Notes: generated by a model from the letters alone, not told the origin. Shown: positions 11,640-23,810, counted from the stretch's first letter. The stretch: 64,000 bases of DNA from Isoetes taiwanensis (GCA_021234155.1 JAJEKV010000131.1:928774-992773); one strand, 5' to 3'. A program made the numbers and translations.

Positions 11640-13759
11640 AAATTTACGAACAAGTCTTAAATTTTCTCGAACAAAAATCAAACACTCAAGTTGCACTGGT
11701 TTTAACCTATTCCTTAGCTTTGTATGTGCAAGAGCATGTGCATTCCAGTTCCTCTTTACTGCTCCAGAAGAACAGTCCTAAATCATAAATAAATTAGACA
11801 TTCTATGATCTAAATATGAATTTACAAATAATTTTAGCTAGACAAAGAAATGAACAAAATTATAAGAGGACAATACTCTACCCGTGATAAGACACTCACA
11901 GCTAATGATTGAAGTTTTGGGGTCCTGCCACCAAATGTCTCCCACCATATAACAGGCCTGCGCATTGAGATCTCTTCTCGTGCCAATGTATAGCTAAACG
12001 TTCCCGTGCCATCGTGATATTCGTGAAGCTCACGAAATAGAATATCACAATCTTCAGTTGAATATAATCTCTGTGTCTATTGCATCCATGCATCCAATAA
12101 ATCAGCACTTAAAAAGCTGGCTTCCTCTCTCCATAATGGATGCAAAATATGAGCGACAAGATGAATGGGTTTTCTAAACCATTCCCAATGCTCGTCAACC
12201 AATTTTAAGACATCTTCAAACTTATATTATGGCATGGCAGCAATAGACATTAAGCAAATCAGAAATCAGCAATATAAACATGAGCAAATCAACAAATTAC
12301 AATGAAAAATCAACAAATTGCAATCAGAAATCAGAGGTTATAATAAAAAATCAGCTTACTTGGATTTATCTGCATGATCTTCTTCCATCCCCTTTGATAA
12401 GGCCTCTTTGCTCCTTCGCATAAATTCATACAATAGCCCGATAGTTGATCCTTCCTTATCAGTTAAGCGCAATACACTATATAATGGACCCATTACACTT
12501 AAGACAATATGGAAAGAGGGTAAAGTTGCAGGATCAAGAATAAATTGTTTCACATTCATTGCATCAATTTTTTTTACTATCCGGCCAATTATTCCAATGA
12601 TCACTTACCACCGTTTGTTTAAAAGCACTCCAAACTTTATGGAGACGTGCCAATACAATATAAATTACTCCAAATCTTGTCTTGCACGGCCTCAAGATGG
12701 CATGACTACTAAATGAATTGAAAATTTTCCTTGTAGTTCTTTTCTTTCCTAAGAGTCTCACAATAGTATTTGCTTTTGTGACAACACTTTTCATCTCTGG
12801 GAGATCACCGATATCTTGTAGTAAGAGATCTAGACAATGAGAGGCATATGGTGTCCAGACTAGATGTGGAAACTCATCTTCAAGCAAAGTTCCCATGCGC
12901 ACACAATTGGAAGCATTATCCGAAATGACTTGCACAACATTTTCACTACCAACCTCTTTGATTGCTTCTGATATTTTTTCTGCCAGCCATGTACTACCAG
13001 TCCTAATATTAACATGGCTGCAATCAATGGACTTGAAAAACATTGTACTATAACAGCAAGACACCAATATATTAATCAGCTGCCTGTGGCATATATCAAC
13101 CCACCCATCAGTCAAAATAGTGCATCCATATTTGGGCCACAATGCCCTTATCTTCCTCGTCTTTTGTTGCAATGTATGCATTTCAGATTTCAGTCCTTTA
13201 TTCCTCATGTAATTGTAAATAACACCACTATACTTATCTCCTGCTTGAGAAAATGCCTCTAGCATATTTCTCCAGCATGACAATTTTAACAAATTGAAAG
13301 ACATATTGGGAGACGTATCTCTCTATTGATACAAGGAGAAGGAGAAGGATAGACTGCTGCTATTTTCGAATTAGAAACACTCTCACACATAGATGACATC
13401 ACTGGAGAATTAAGATTACCAACATATGTGTTGCTGCTGCAGCAGTTACATTTTTCCCATACGAATGTCCCATTTCCATGCCTAACTCTTCCACATTTTT
13501 ACTTATGGATGGGCCGCTGCTACCACTTTCAGCTTTTGCTTCCTTCTTAATATCCTCGGGTAGTTGTGCACAAGCGTTGGGCCCATATTTTGAAATCCCT
13601 CCGAGGTGAGCAATCAATCTTTTTTAGTTCCCGTAATGCGCACACCATAAAACGTGTAATCCCATGCTCGATCTCCATTGGCTTCCTTGACGAGGTTATT
13701 GCAACACTTGCTCCACAAATGGGACTCTTTACATGGCATTTTGCTGCTGCAAACAACAT
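11640..13759 (-). pseudogene. hAT-family transposase, decayed (BED, DUF659, hATC parts)
   Basis: Reading on the minus strand. 13,540-13,759: a BED-like Cys/His region and the linker HLGGISKYGPNACAQLPEDI. 12,564-13,304: 246 codons of the DUF659 domain (CTILTDGWVD, NVVQVISDNASNCVRMG, WTPYASHCLDLLLQDIGDL), which includes RNase-H-fold catalytic segments. 12,356-12,604: the following helical part. Near 11,905-11,985: WWETFGGRTPKLQSLA. 11,660-11,780: an hATC-like NWNAHALAHTKLRNRL. The pieces are in order but separated by stops, shifts or introns, so no full transposase can be read. Terminal inverted repeats were not found. It ends directly against the foldback pair. Confidence 0.85.
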
Positions 13760-13769
13760 AAATTAGTTT

Positions 13770-14050
13770 AAAAGCTCATTAGAAAGTCACTCTAAGAATT
13801 GAAACTTCAAAAAGAAAAAATCTTTCCATTTTCTAGTATGCAGATTAACAGTTCAACAACAACGAATGATGTTTTAGATCTGTTGAAGTACAAATCTGCA
13901 AGTAATTTACATCAGCAATAGATTTATTAAGATGATTATAGTGAAAGTAAAAGTCCCTCACCTTAATCAACCTTAATAAAAGCCTACTTCCTATTGTAAG
14001 AAAAAATGATCATATATTCAAACTCACGATTGAAGAAAAAAAGATTTTAT
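13770..14050. other. Spacer between hAT and LINE remnants
   Basis: AT-rich sequence with no recognisable gene. It separates the N-terminal end of the hAT frame from the truncated 3' end of the LINE. Confidence 0.4.
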
Positions 14051-14054
14051 GATT

Positions 14055-14590
14055 CTAAAAATTATGCTTTGAATGATTTTCTTCACTGCGTGCAATCAGC
14101 ACAATATCATCAGCATAGAGCAGCAACTGAGTAACATACCCAGCAAGTGTGGTGCCTCCATCGCCTAGACTTGCAACCCATTCTTCCAGCTCATCAATAA
14201 ATATCCCAAATAGAGTTGGAGATAGCGGGCAGTCCTGCTTAACTCCAATATTACTATCCACTCTCTCTACACTCATTCACATAAGGGAAAGAAAGTTGCA
14301 CCCACACCTTCTCATATAACACTTTCACCGCATCTTTATATGCATCAGGCACATTTATTCTTTCCAAATTGACCCATAAATTACCCCTGCATACTGTGTC
14401 AAATGCTTTGGTACAATCTATGAATGCAGCGAAAAGTGGCTTTCTTTTCCCCTTGACTGAGTCTATCATAGCTCCAAAAGTGGTCGATGGTAGACTTTCG
14501 AGGTCTAAACCCTACTTGCCCCTTGGCCCTAACATCATGCTGCTCAGTCCATGTGCTGATTTTGGATTCTACTATCCAAAAAGATTGCAA
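14055..14590 (-). pseudogene. LINE ORF2: RT palm fragments with YADD box
   Basis: Continues the previous entry in shifted frames: QVGFRPRKSTIDH, then FAAFIDCTKAFDTVCR (RT motif A), GVKQDCPLSPTLFGIFIDEL (motif B), and LLLYADDIVLIARS with the catalytic YADD (motif C). The frame shifts at about 14,450 and 14,280, and the sequence stops 14 codons after YADD. Confidence 0.85.
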
Positions 14591-16161
14591 ACCATAATCA
14601 TTCTGTAATTATTGGGGTCGCTTTTGTCACCTGCCTTATGAATTGGTATTACCCTGTTCATTTGCCATGTATCAGAAAAGCCATCTCTAGTAACAACATT
14701 TAGTAGATGTACTAGTGCATCCACCATTTGTGGCCCAACCCATTTAAGTAGTTCCGCCACCAAATCAAGGGAGTCTGGCGCCTTCCAATTTGCCAATTTT
14801 TGTAGCCCCTCCTGCACATCTTCAATGGAAAAGATGAAATCACCCCTCAAAATACCCATATTGTCACTTATGCCCTCCACATGATACAGTCTTTTAACCT
14901 GATGCATCAAATCCTCCACTTGTAATTGTGGTGTTTCATGTTTGCCCTGCTTAAGCTTCTTCCAAAAATCATACGGGTGACTGAGCAAGGATTTGACCAA
15001 CTCCTCCTGCTTGCGTTGCAAAAAAACTCTTTTTTTCCTCTTCACTAGAGTTTTAAACTCCTTAATGAATTGTGACCGTTCCTCTCCATGTGCCAGTTTA
15101 TATTGTCTTCGTTTCTCTTTACATTCTGCATCGAACCACCCATTACAAGGGAGTCCTTTTTGCCTGCGCGCTGATGTAAAACAGCTTCTAGCAGTCTCTA
15201 GTATACGAGACGTCAAAATAGAGCTCGTCTCATCTGCCCCATGTGGCCATTCCATATTTTCTATGCGTTTTTCAAAAGTAGAAAGATACAATTCTGCCTT
15301 CCTGTCATCAACATAAATCTTACTAGATACATTATGCACTGGCTGTTGAGAAATTTTTCCAGGGATCCTAATGCTAGCAATGATAGTTACATGATCCGAT
15401 TCACTCCTTTCCTCCAAAATTTGCATGTCTATAACATGCTCTGCAAAGTATGCTGTTGCTATGAAATAATCAACCACACTCTTGCCTCGACATGTGCATT
15501 TATGTGTATTAGGAAACCTTTTTGTGCCATTGTAGATTAACATTTCCAAACCACTACACATACCTAGCAAAGCATTCCCCATAGGAGTGGGCCATTGGTC
15601 CATATCTTGAGAAACCCGATTCCATCCTATTTCCCCTATTTCAATTTCATCCAATTGCTCCATCCATATAGGATCCCCGCAATCACTTGACATGGCTGCT
15701 TGTTTGCTAGCTGTCCTGCCATTAAAATCACCTACTAGCACCACTTTGCCCGACATCAAAAAATATGAGACAATCTGTTCCAGTGTTAGAAAAGAGTCAT
15801 CCATATCTAAACCATACATCCTATATGTCTATTGCTTTAGTGGAGGAAAGTAACAGCCTGCAATATAAATATTCTGCCCATTTCCCAAAATTTCCACCCA
15901 GATATATTGTTTAGAATCCTTAGCCAACCTTACCATGTGAGCAAACTCTTATCAAACGTAGCATGCAATCCCTCCATATCCACGCCTTCTCCAGCCTTTC
16001 ATGTTCCAAACTGAGTGCACTATTATGAAACCTGGTATATCTGGTAGTCCATTTTCCTCGTGTTCCCATGTTTCTGAGAAAAAGACCAAGTCTATAGATG
16101 CTAGAACATAACCCATTGAATCTACCTTCTCACTATTCAACCGGTTAATGTTCCATGCCAT
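14572..16161 (-). pseudogene. LINE ORF2: apurinic-type endonuclease and start of RT
   Basis: Starts MAWNINRLNSEKV, the usual beginning of an EEP-type (exonuclease-endonuclease-phosphatase) domain. It continues with FFSETWEHEE, then (after a frame break near 15,820-15,950) VVLVGDFNGRT and SESDHVTIIASI, which carry the Asp/Asn and Asp-His catalytic positions. The linker is Lys/Arg-rich, and the RT N-terminal part has WKAPDSLDLVAELLKW and VIPIHKAGDKSDPNNYR. It acts in target-primed reverse transcription. The break after the endonuclease N-terminus makes it non-functional as read. Confidence 0.85.
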
Positions 16162-16182
16162 AATCCTGATGGTCTCTATTTT

Positions 16183-16401
16183 CTATTCCTCAACATGCAC
16201 TCGCCCACCTCTCCATACTACCCTCTTATTGTTCTGCTTCGCATTTTTGAATTTCTGAATTTCAGTCTGGTGGAGCGCGTATTGTTCCTTGGTGAGATCT
16301 TCGTTGATCCAAATATTTTGCCCACTTAAAGATTTTCTTTTCTGTAGCACCTTCATCCTATCACTGGGGAGGGGGGAGGGAGGGAGAGAGAGAGAGAGCA
16401 T
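16183..16401 (-). pseudogene. LINE ORF1, C-terminal fragment
   Basis: A 72-codon fragment with NIWINEDLT and KNKRVVWRGG-like elements (WINEDLTKEQ, NNKRVVWRGGRVHVEE), as at the C-terminus of plant and animal LINE ORF1 RNA-binding proteins. Its first residues come from a CT microsatellite and are not meaningful. It ends at a TAG; the downstream ORF2 is in the same frame with no further stop before its ATG 22 bases later. Confidence 0.6.
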
Positions 16402-19400
16402 TCACAACAGTGACTGTTTAGTGATTAGGCTATCGATTTGGAGTGTCCACCATCGAAGCTCAAAACCCATTGATAGCCGCTGGGTGAAATAAGTAAACAC
16501 AAAGAATAAAAGGTGATGGGAAGGAAAATAGGCAAGTGATAGGTAATCCAAAGCAGCACCTTTTTATCCCATGGGCACCAAAACATAATGCAAGAATACG
16601 GTCCAATTCTCTATGTTTTTCCTATTGATTTAGTTAAAGTCCAGTTATTGTATTCAACGCTTGTAATATATAAAATGCCCATTTGCTATCAGGATAAGAA
16701 GGCTTCAGATATAGCAAGTTCAACTTTATAGGATTGGAACTAAAGAAATGTTTGCCGGGATAAATTTCTTTGTAGACTTTCCATAGTTGTTTACTTTCAT
16801 ACTGTATATATTATGTACAAGTTATATTTGCACATTATCTTACTGTATGTAAGATTACTGCCCAAAAAAAAAAGAAAAAAGAAGAAATTTTTAGGCGAAA
16901 ATAATTTCAAAATAAAAAAAAAGGTTTTCAGGCAAAAAAAAAAAAATTACATTTGGAATCAGAATTTTTTTTCGGTAAATAGCTGTCGTCATTGGCAGGC
17001 AGAAGTCTCGCGGTGTGTGCGGCTAGCTACTCAGAAGATAGTCCTATGAGCATCACCCAACTTTAAAAAGTGGGCTCATCCTTATGAAATAATCCAGGCC
17101 GGGGTCTTCTAGGTTTGACAAATCTGGGCTTTTTGTAGAAATTGGTGCAGCTCCAACTCCAGAGCTTACGTGACTGCTAGGATGAAGGAGTGGCTCTCTT
17201 ATTTCTCAAAAAAACCTCAAACAAGCTACAGTAGCTCAAAATTTCGTCGATTTGCTAGCAAAATGCTGGCAGCTTCAAGAAATCATGCCTGTTGAAGCAC
17301 TGGCGAGATACAGCCACGAATGAATTATGGCACCCATCCTCAGTGCTCTGCTATAAATGGCATGAACCCACGGATTTTTTGTAAGCCCATACCAAAAAGA
17401 ACCATTGGGTTTTTGTCACCCATTTCACTATTTCATTTTCAAATTCCCCACAGAACTAGGCAACTCAAGCTGGGAGTTTGGTAGTCTTGAAGGCATGAAC
17501 CCATCAATTTCCAGAGGTCGAGTTTGAACCCTTCTATAGAATTCATGGAGGGCACATGGCATTGAGTAATCCCACTGTAAAATTTCGCCCAGATGGACTG
17601 AGTTGCTATTGTTGACTTGATCTTAGCATCAATTTTGTTAGGCAGTATGGAACACAAAAAAAATTCGTGTCTAGTGCATTAAATTTGCACCTAGGAGCAT
17701 AGACAGTAGCCACTGATGTTCATTCCTTATTCATTCCTTTGCCTTACGTATTTCACAAAATGTGCAATAAATAGTAGATAGTGTTTTAAATGATAAATGT
17801 TTTGTTACTAATTTGATAAATGTTTGATTATTAATATTTAAATCCCCATTTGTTCTAACTAAAATGACCTCAAAGGAGGATTTTGTTGATCCCTAGATAT
17901 TGGCACCGAGAGCTGTTGGATGCATTATTCACTAGTTATGCTTTGATTTGGATCGTAGATAGTGATTTTCGTTTGTGGGGTATTCTCGTACAAGTCTTTT
18001 TATACTATATAGCGAGAGTTGCAAATTACTATAAGGTTAGAGGCAATATACTCAATAGTGTTGATTTTATACATGTATTATATTGTTTTATGGGGTACAA
18101 AAGGGGCTCTCATTGCCCTGCCTCACCCCCGTGTGAATATGCACCCAAATCCCTGCCTCACCCACGTGTGAATATGCACCCAAACCAAAGAGGGTACGGG
18201 GGGATTTAATTTAAAAGTATTGGATGTAATGGTTTGTGTTACAAGCAAAAAATTGCGGGCCCCTTCGGGGCCACAAAAAAGTAGTACAAAAATATAATGA
18301 CATATATTCCATTAGAAATAATAATGTATATTGCATTACAACTGATGTTATAATAGACGTAAAATTATGGGGATTGAACTCATTGTATCCTTGCAGCAAT
18401 TTTAATAATATCCTTTTCCCCTCTAATTTTGTTTTATGTAACATGTAATCTAGTGTTCATCTTGAACCAACAAGTTACAACCTCGGCTTTCCAAGCACAC
18501 TATATACGTACAAGCCACTATGCTAAGTCATCCAGATTTGATCTGTAACCTACTTCAAATCTTCACATGCGCAAAGAATCAGGCTACAGATCATGCTCCA
18601 TTGCCAATGATCTGAACCAAATAAACAAATCTTGAACACACACCTGAAAAGATTGGACTCTCAGCATGTGCCAAGGTGCTAATAGAGAAAGTGATAGAGG
18701 AAAGTCTTTTAACATTGGAACATGAAACGGAGCAACTCAAACCGTTCATTAGATGGGAATTGGGAGCGTTGCTTGCAGCATGTTCAAACTCATGCCAGGA
18801 CTGAGAAAAAGAACAAAAAAAAAGTTGATCTAAAACAAAAGCAAAACAATCCAAGGAAGAGAAATGTCAATTTTGAAAAGCATACAACATTGAATTTGTC
18901 ACCATTGGAAGACGAAATGCAGCACAATGATCCCTGCATGAAAATAGACAACAGAGGCCAATAAAAAAATGGCAAGGAACCCGATTCAGAAAATGATCTT
19001 AAAGGCCATCTTACTGAATCTGCTTTCAATTGATTGAGAGATTCTGTAATAAATCTGCACTGCAATGTCTGAAATCTCATCATTTTTCTACTGAGCTTTA
19101 TCAATGTCAACACTACGTTACTTTATAATATCTTTATGCATTCTGCTAAATATGCTGGAGGGTTCACAATCCTGCGTGAAACTTAGCTGCTTCTAATTCA
19201 TAAAATTTGAAGAGGCACACAATAATATAATGAAGAGGAAACCCATGTTTTGAGCAAGCCTTGCAGCAAAAAACAAGGGAAAATAGGGCAGTCTTTTAAA
19301 AGATGGCAGATCCTTTCCATTTAGGCCAGACCACGGGAGGCGCTTTTCTACTGTTTTGAAGGAGGTAGTACTTCAAATCCCTCCAATAGACGTTTTTTCA

Positions 19401-19890
19401 TTAGTTTTTTTGAAGTCATGCAAAGGCCTGTTGCAGCGCAAATAAAAGATGCATAATAATTGAATATAATACTTTGGACATAGACTAGGTAGGAAAACAA
19501 GATGTAAAAGCCCTATCAAAGAATAGATGACCTAGCTAATAACCCCAGCGATGGCATCTGCCCTCTTGCTATTTCAACTGCTCTTCGGAGGTGGTCAAAC
19601 AACCTGCATGTAGGTCGAAATGATGATTCAGCCTCTAGAAGAGCACTATGCTTGAGATCAACCACCCACAGTCAAACTAGAAACCGGATTACAAAAGAAG
19701 AACCTGAGAGAACTGGAAACTCGAAAAACCCTAAACTGAGGGCCTAACTCAAAACTGAAGGGTCTCGAGCACTACATGCTGACATAAATTAAAAAAAAAT
19801 AGTTCCATAATTTGAATACAAAAATGAAGCAGGATAAGCACATACACAACCACATGGTCTCCCTCTTGTTCTTTTAATCAATGGTAAAAA
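16402..19890. other. No recognised gene; simple sequence and a short tandem repeat
   Basis: About 3.5 kb without a supportable gene on either strand. It contains A-rich tracts around 16,862-16,955. The ORFs present are short and match nothing I know. A 35-bp direct tandem repeat sits at 18,116-18,185. Confidence 0.5.
18116..18185. repeat. 35-bp tandem duplication
   Basis: Two adjacent 35-base units (18,116-18,150 and 18,151-18,185), each beginning ccctgcctcaccc and ending atatgcacccaaa, differing at two positions. Confidence 0.9.
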
Positions 19891-19896
19891 ACAAGG

Positions 19897-20110
19897 TGCT
19901 GCGCACGGAGGGTTGCCCTCCATGGCCGGAGAGTGAAGTGGCTTAAGTTATAGTTGTAGACAATAGAGTATTTGAATCGAAATTGCTATTTTATGTTTTG
20001 TGAAGTGGCTTGAATTGTAGTTGAAAGTTATGTTTTGACATTTTATTAAAATTGCTACTTCTAGACAACAGAGTACTTGAAACCATGAGTTTATTAATAG
20101 GATGATATAC
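19897..20110. repeat. Direct repeat flanking the RPA-like fragment, left copy
   Basis: Shares agggttgccctcc, gtgaagtggctta and attgctacttc with 21,478-21,600, in the same order and orientation. The part with gtgaagtggctt is itself doubled here (19,935 and 19,999). The pair encloses the RPA-like sequence, as terminal repeats of a mobile unit would, but no TG..CA ends or target duplications are evident. Confidence 0.55.
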
Positions 20111-20365
20111 ATTGGAGTACTTGATAGTTGATAACATACGAAACAATTTATGAAGAATTGAAATAGAGGAACAAGAGACGCCGGGGGAAGGGGGGTGGGT
20201 GTGCAAAAGATGTTAAGAATTATGAATTGTTTTGCATGTGGATTTTGTTTAAATTGAAGAAGATTGCTAGCATGGAATACATAGAAGTTGCAAGCAAAGT
20301 AAAGCTGTTTAAAAATATGAAGGGATGTCTTTTGTTGTTCTATAGTTATGGATCATGTTTTGAGC

Positions 20366-21530
20366 CTAGATCCTGTCGAAGGCAATGATTTGGAGTCTGT
20401 GGTTGAGCTCAAATGTGCATTTACTCCGGCTCTTCATTATGCTTTGGCAGAATGATCGAGGATCTGCTTTCATTGTAGCGAATGCGCCTCCTAATGGGTA
20501 ATCGAGGAATTTATCAAGCAATGCTCCTACCATTGTGACATGTAGCGTGTTGGATCCAGTGTCGATGTCACCGAACATTGTTAACTCTTCTCTCATGTCG
20601 TCGTTCCTGCACGTGTCGCAGAGACTATCCGGCACTACTTGTTGCAAGCATTGCACGTCTTGACAACGTTGTTTTCGCCAGTTATATTCAATCTTAATGT
20701 GCCTGAGATCTGTACATGCAAGGATGTTTGATTAGTGGAGAGGTGTATGAAAGAAGGTAAAAAGCGAAGACAATTTTGGCTTAGTTTTAGTAGTAGAAGA
20801 TATACATTGGTATTTTGTAGAACGTGTGCTGCGAAGACTTCATTTGTGAGTGTTGCTACTACATCATCGTCTGGGAACCATAATTCATCCGGAAACCAAC
20901 TTGACACTGTGTCCTCGACAATCTTGAATGCCATTATAGCTTCTGTAGATGTTAAGCTAGTCTGGCCACGGAACGTACTTGCCTTTAGGGTCTTGAATAA
21001 GATAATGGGTTTATGTCCTAAAAGAAACAAGTGTTTGAGCTTGTCAAACACATGTGCCTATCCAGGCCAGAACTTCAATTCTGCGACATCCTTTTTGTCG
21101 CATCCATCTGCGATTAGCAAACAAGAGAACATCGCATGTTCTTTGACCTCGACAATAGCAACTAGCAGGTTGACGTGTATGGGTTGGTCATGGGTCACAT
21201 TTAACAGTGACTGTATGTTTGCACTGTCTGTGGGCAATAAGGAGAGTAGCACTCCAGGCCCTTCAATGGGTGTCACTTCAGTGTTCCTTTGAATCTTTAT
21301 GGTATTCACACAATGTCCGTACTTGTACAATGGGTTTGTCTTCCTTACACCAAAATTATGTATGGAGACCCAAAAACCTGGTCTCAACACGGTTGTAATT
21401 CCACGCCACGTTCATCGTCAGCAGTCATTGCTTGCTCGTCGACGACATCCACATTTAATATAACTGTTGGATGTTGGTCGTGCACACAGAGGGTTGCCCT
21501 CCGTGGCCTGATGGTGAAGTGGCTTAAATC
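20366..21530 (-). pseudogene. Replication protein A (RPA70)-like OB-fold protein fragment, broken
   Basis: Minus-strand pieces in different frames form one homologous protein. About 21,400-21,530: VILNVDVVDEQAM. 21,058-21,390: LRPGFWVSIHNFGVRKTN and VNLLVAIVEVKEHAM. 20,635-21,051: TFRGQTSLTSTEAIMAF, SSWFPDELW, then a C-x2-C pair (CNACNK). 20,366-20,656: a second C-x2-C (LCDTC) and GALLDKFLDYP. The arrangement of OB folds plus a zinc ribbon is that of the single-stranded-DNA-binding subunit of RPA. Plant genomes carry many such copies, some inside Helitrons. The frame breaks and flanking repeats favour a transposed relic. Confidence 0.5.
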
Positions 21531-21600
21531 ATACTTCAATTTCATGTTTTCACAATCAATCAAAATTGCTACTTCAAAACAATACAATACTTGATACCAT
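21478..21600. repeat. Direct repeat flanking the RPA-like fragment, right copy
   Basis: Partner of 19,897-20,110; shares agggttgccctcc, gtgaagtggcttaa, aaaattgctacttc and an 'acttgata' end. On the minus strand it lies upstream of the RPA-like fragment and partly overlaps its first open segment. Confidence 0.55.
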
Positions 21601-22750
21601 AACATTATGAGGATTGGTCTGAAGCTGATCCTCGTCCAATTTATAACATGCATGTTGTATGGACATTGGAAAAATAAAAAACGTAGACTGATGGCACCCA
21701 ATGCTTATTGAGTCCAGTGTTCAAAAGCATCTAAAGATAGATGCAGGAGACGCGAGAATCTAAAGTGTCTAAACATCTAAAGAATCTCTTGATTTTTAAG
21801 ATGAGTTAGACAAATTTTCAAAGAATAAATACGACAGAGAATAATAGATATATAGCTAATAACAGATGTGGATTGTAACTGTTCTGCTACTCACTGCAAC
21901 TGTAATTGTTGATCCTTTGTTTTCAACTATTAAATTCTGTTTAAGCAAAATATGCTCATGAATGGCATCAAAATATCTGCAAATCAATGTACCTGGCAAC
22001 TTCGAACACCTTGAGAGCTCCTTGAATCCCTGTTCTCTGATCCTCCTCCTAGAGAGCAATTTCGGTAGCAAGGGGAGTGGCCGGAAGCAGAACAAGCAAA
22101 TGCAATAGCAGATTAAGCCATTTCTGTACAGGGAAATCGATTTTGGCAAGGAAAACCTAATGGGGCAGGAAAAAACCCGATGACCAAAAACAAGTGCAAT
22201 GAGGCTTTTAGGGCTGTTATTTTGAGTACCATAGGTGACATACGCAATTCAGAGTCTTTGTCCTTAGCTAATTCGTAAGTTAACTAAAAGCAAACCTATT
22301 TGTTGTAAGCCATGAGCATATTTTACTCTGAGAAGTTCCAACCTATTCTTTTTTAGAGAAGTCTCCTTCGCCATCATTTGTCCCCCAGCAGAAAGGTGTT
22401 AAAATGCCACTAACTTAGAATTTGATAGCATCTTCTTAGATTGCAGTAATATTATTTGGCATAGATTGCAGTATTATTTTATACCATTGTGATTATTCTT
22501 TCAGCTTTCACAACACCATTGTGAGTATTATTTTAGTTGCCCAAGGTTATAAGTTGTGTTTTCAATTTTAAATATCGAAAATGGCTTATGTCATTATGTC
22601 CAACATAGGTTGTAAGCCATATTTTTATCAGATGCCAAAATTTTCAAGGAAGATTTATTACCACCATTTAAGTCGTTGCACACAGGCCCACAACTGCTTT
22701 TTCTATGAATTTATTAAATCCACCAGGTATCAAGACTTGGCACGTTCACG

Positions 22751-22845
22751 TAACAAAGTTAATTCAATTGATCGTCTTCTTTGTCGTGCATTATTCCAGG
22801 AATAATGCACGACAAAGAAGACGATCAATTGAATTAACTTTGTTA
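22751..22845. repeat. Perfect 47-bp-arm palindrome with 1-bp centre
   Basis: The left arm (22,751-22,797, starting taacaaagttaattcaattg) is exactly repeated in reverse complement at 22,799-22,845 around a single A at 22,798. A third, imperfect copy of the right arm follows at 22,851-22,890. Such a sequence would extrude as a cruciform or fold as a hairpin RNA. Confidence 0.95.
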
Positions 22846-22934
22846 TGTTTGGAATCATGCACAACAAAGAAGATAATCAGTTGAATTCACTGGATCAAGA
22901 CTTTGCACTCGTGTTGCATTGCCTGACAAAAACA

Positions 22935-23020
22935 AACATGTATGTCAAGGACAGTTGCTATAACCATGCAAACAATCAACATGTATGTCAAGGGCAGTTA
23001 CTATAACCACGCAAACAATC
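22935..23020. repeat. 43-bp tandem duplication
   Basis: Two adjacent units (22,935-22,977 and 22,978-23,020) starting aacatgtatgtcaagg and ending gcaaacaatc, with three differences. Confidence 0.9.
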
Positions 23021-23689
23021 AACAACACAAATAGTAAAAAAGGCATCTTCATTAAGTGATGCTTGTAGACAATGCTACTGCAATAATGTTCTTCGTCTTT
23101 AAACACAACTCGAACTATTCATAACTGGTTAACATAGACTATCAAGCTTACCCATTGAACCGAAATCTTTCACATACATCAATGAGGTGACGAGAGGTGA
23201 AGAGGCCTGTTTGATATCCACGCTCTTAACATGCTCTCAGAACATGCTCTGCTCTCAGTAAATTCACACATAGATCTCTGCAAAGCTCTTTATGTTAGTC
23301 TGTATAGACACTTACATATATCCATATCCAAACATGCACACCAGAAAGGTCAGTGAATTAAAAGGATCTTTATGCCAATGTGTCCTGGATGTGGAAAATA
23401 ACTTCCACAGAATGCTTAACTTCCATAGATTGATTTCACTATACAACTGATATAAGCAAGGGTATGAAGAAAGGATGTATTTAGGTGCAAAGATATCATG
23501 CTTATCTAATGAACCCCTTTTACTTCAACGTGTATCCGATGCACAAAATATATGTTGATTCTTTCCATGAACTCTTATTCAGTCTTGTGCATACACAAAA
23601 CCATCAGACCGCTGATCGAGAATTTTATTCTGAGGTAAATGGAGACCTGAAGGTAGGTGTTCATAAGAGAAGCATCATTTCACACTTTG

Positions 23690-23810
23690 CATTTGGTAAT
23701 AAGAAAGGAAGGCGCTTCAAGTGCAGCAGTGGGACAATGCCATTACGCAGAAGCACCAGTCTTACATTAATATTGACCTGCTTGGCTGCTGACTCCCATT
23801 CTCTACAAAC
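23690..23810 (-). pseudogene. Exon resembling epimerase family protein GC1/SulA (SDR family), isolated
   Basis: Read on the minus strand, a good acceptor (cttttcag at 23,811-23,818) is followed by VCREWESAAKQVNINVRLVL and then LRNGIV. This closely resembles the segment of plant GIANT CHLOROPLAST 1 (plastid-division factor, atypical short-chain dehydrogenase/reductase) that leads into its GK-x-GG-ALAKM loop. After GIV the frame no longer matches the family, so the exon is shifted or degraded. No neighbouring GC1 exon was found. It lies just downstream of the PLD-zeta pseudogene on the same strand. Confidence 0.45.

Larger units (their letters stand above)
14055..16401 (-). mobile_element. LINE (non-LTR retrotransposon), truncated and decayed
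   Basis: On the minus strand an ORF1 tail, endonuclease and reverse transcriptase follow in order. The sequence ends shortly after the YADD catalytic box at about 14,110, so the rest of the RT, the RNase H/zinc-knuckle part and the poly(A) tail are missing. The upstream side starts at a (CT)n/(CCCT)n microsatellite (about 16,368-16,398). Several frame changes lie between 14,055 and 14,600. Confidence 0.88.
21700..23690. other. No recognised gene; palindrome and tandem repeat inside
   Basis: No supportable coding sequence. Weak exon-like stretches (minus strand near 21,990-22,110) match nothing I know. The region contains the palindrome and the 43-bp tandem repeat listed separately. Confidence 0.45.

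Noticed and set aside
18116..23020. Short tandem repeats as a CRISPR-like array
   Set aside because: Only two adjacent units each, with no spacers, in a plant nuclear context.
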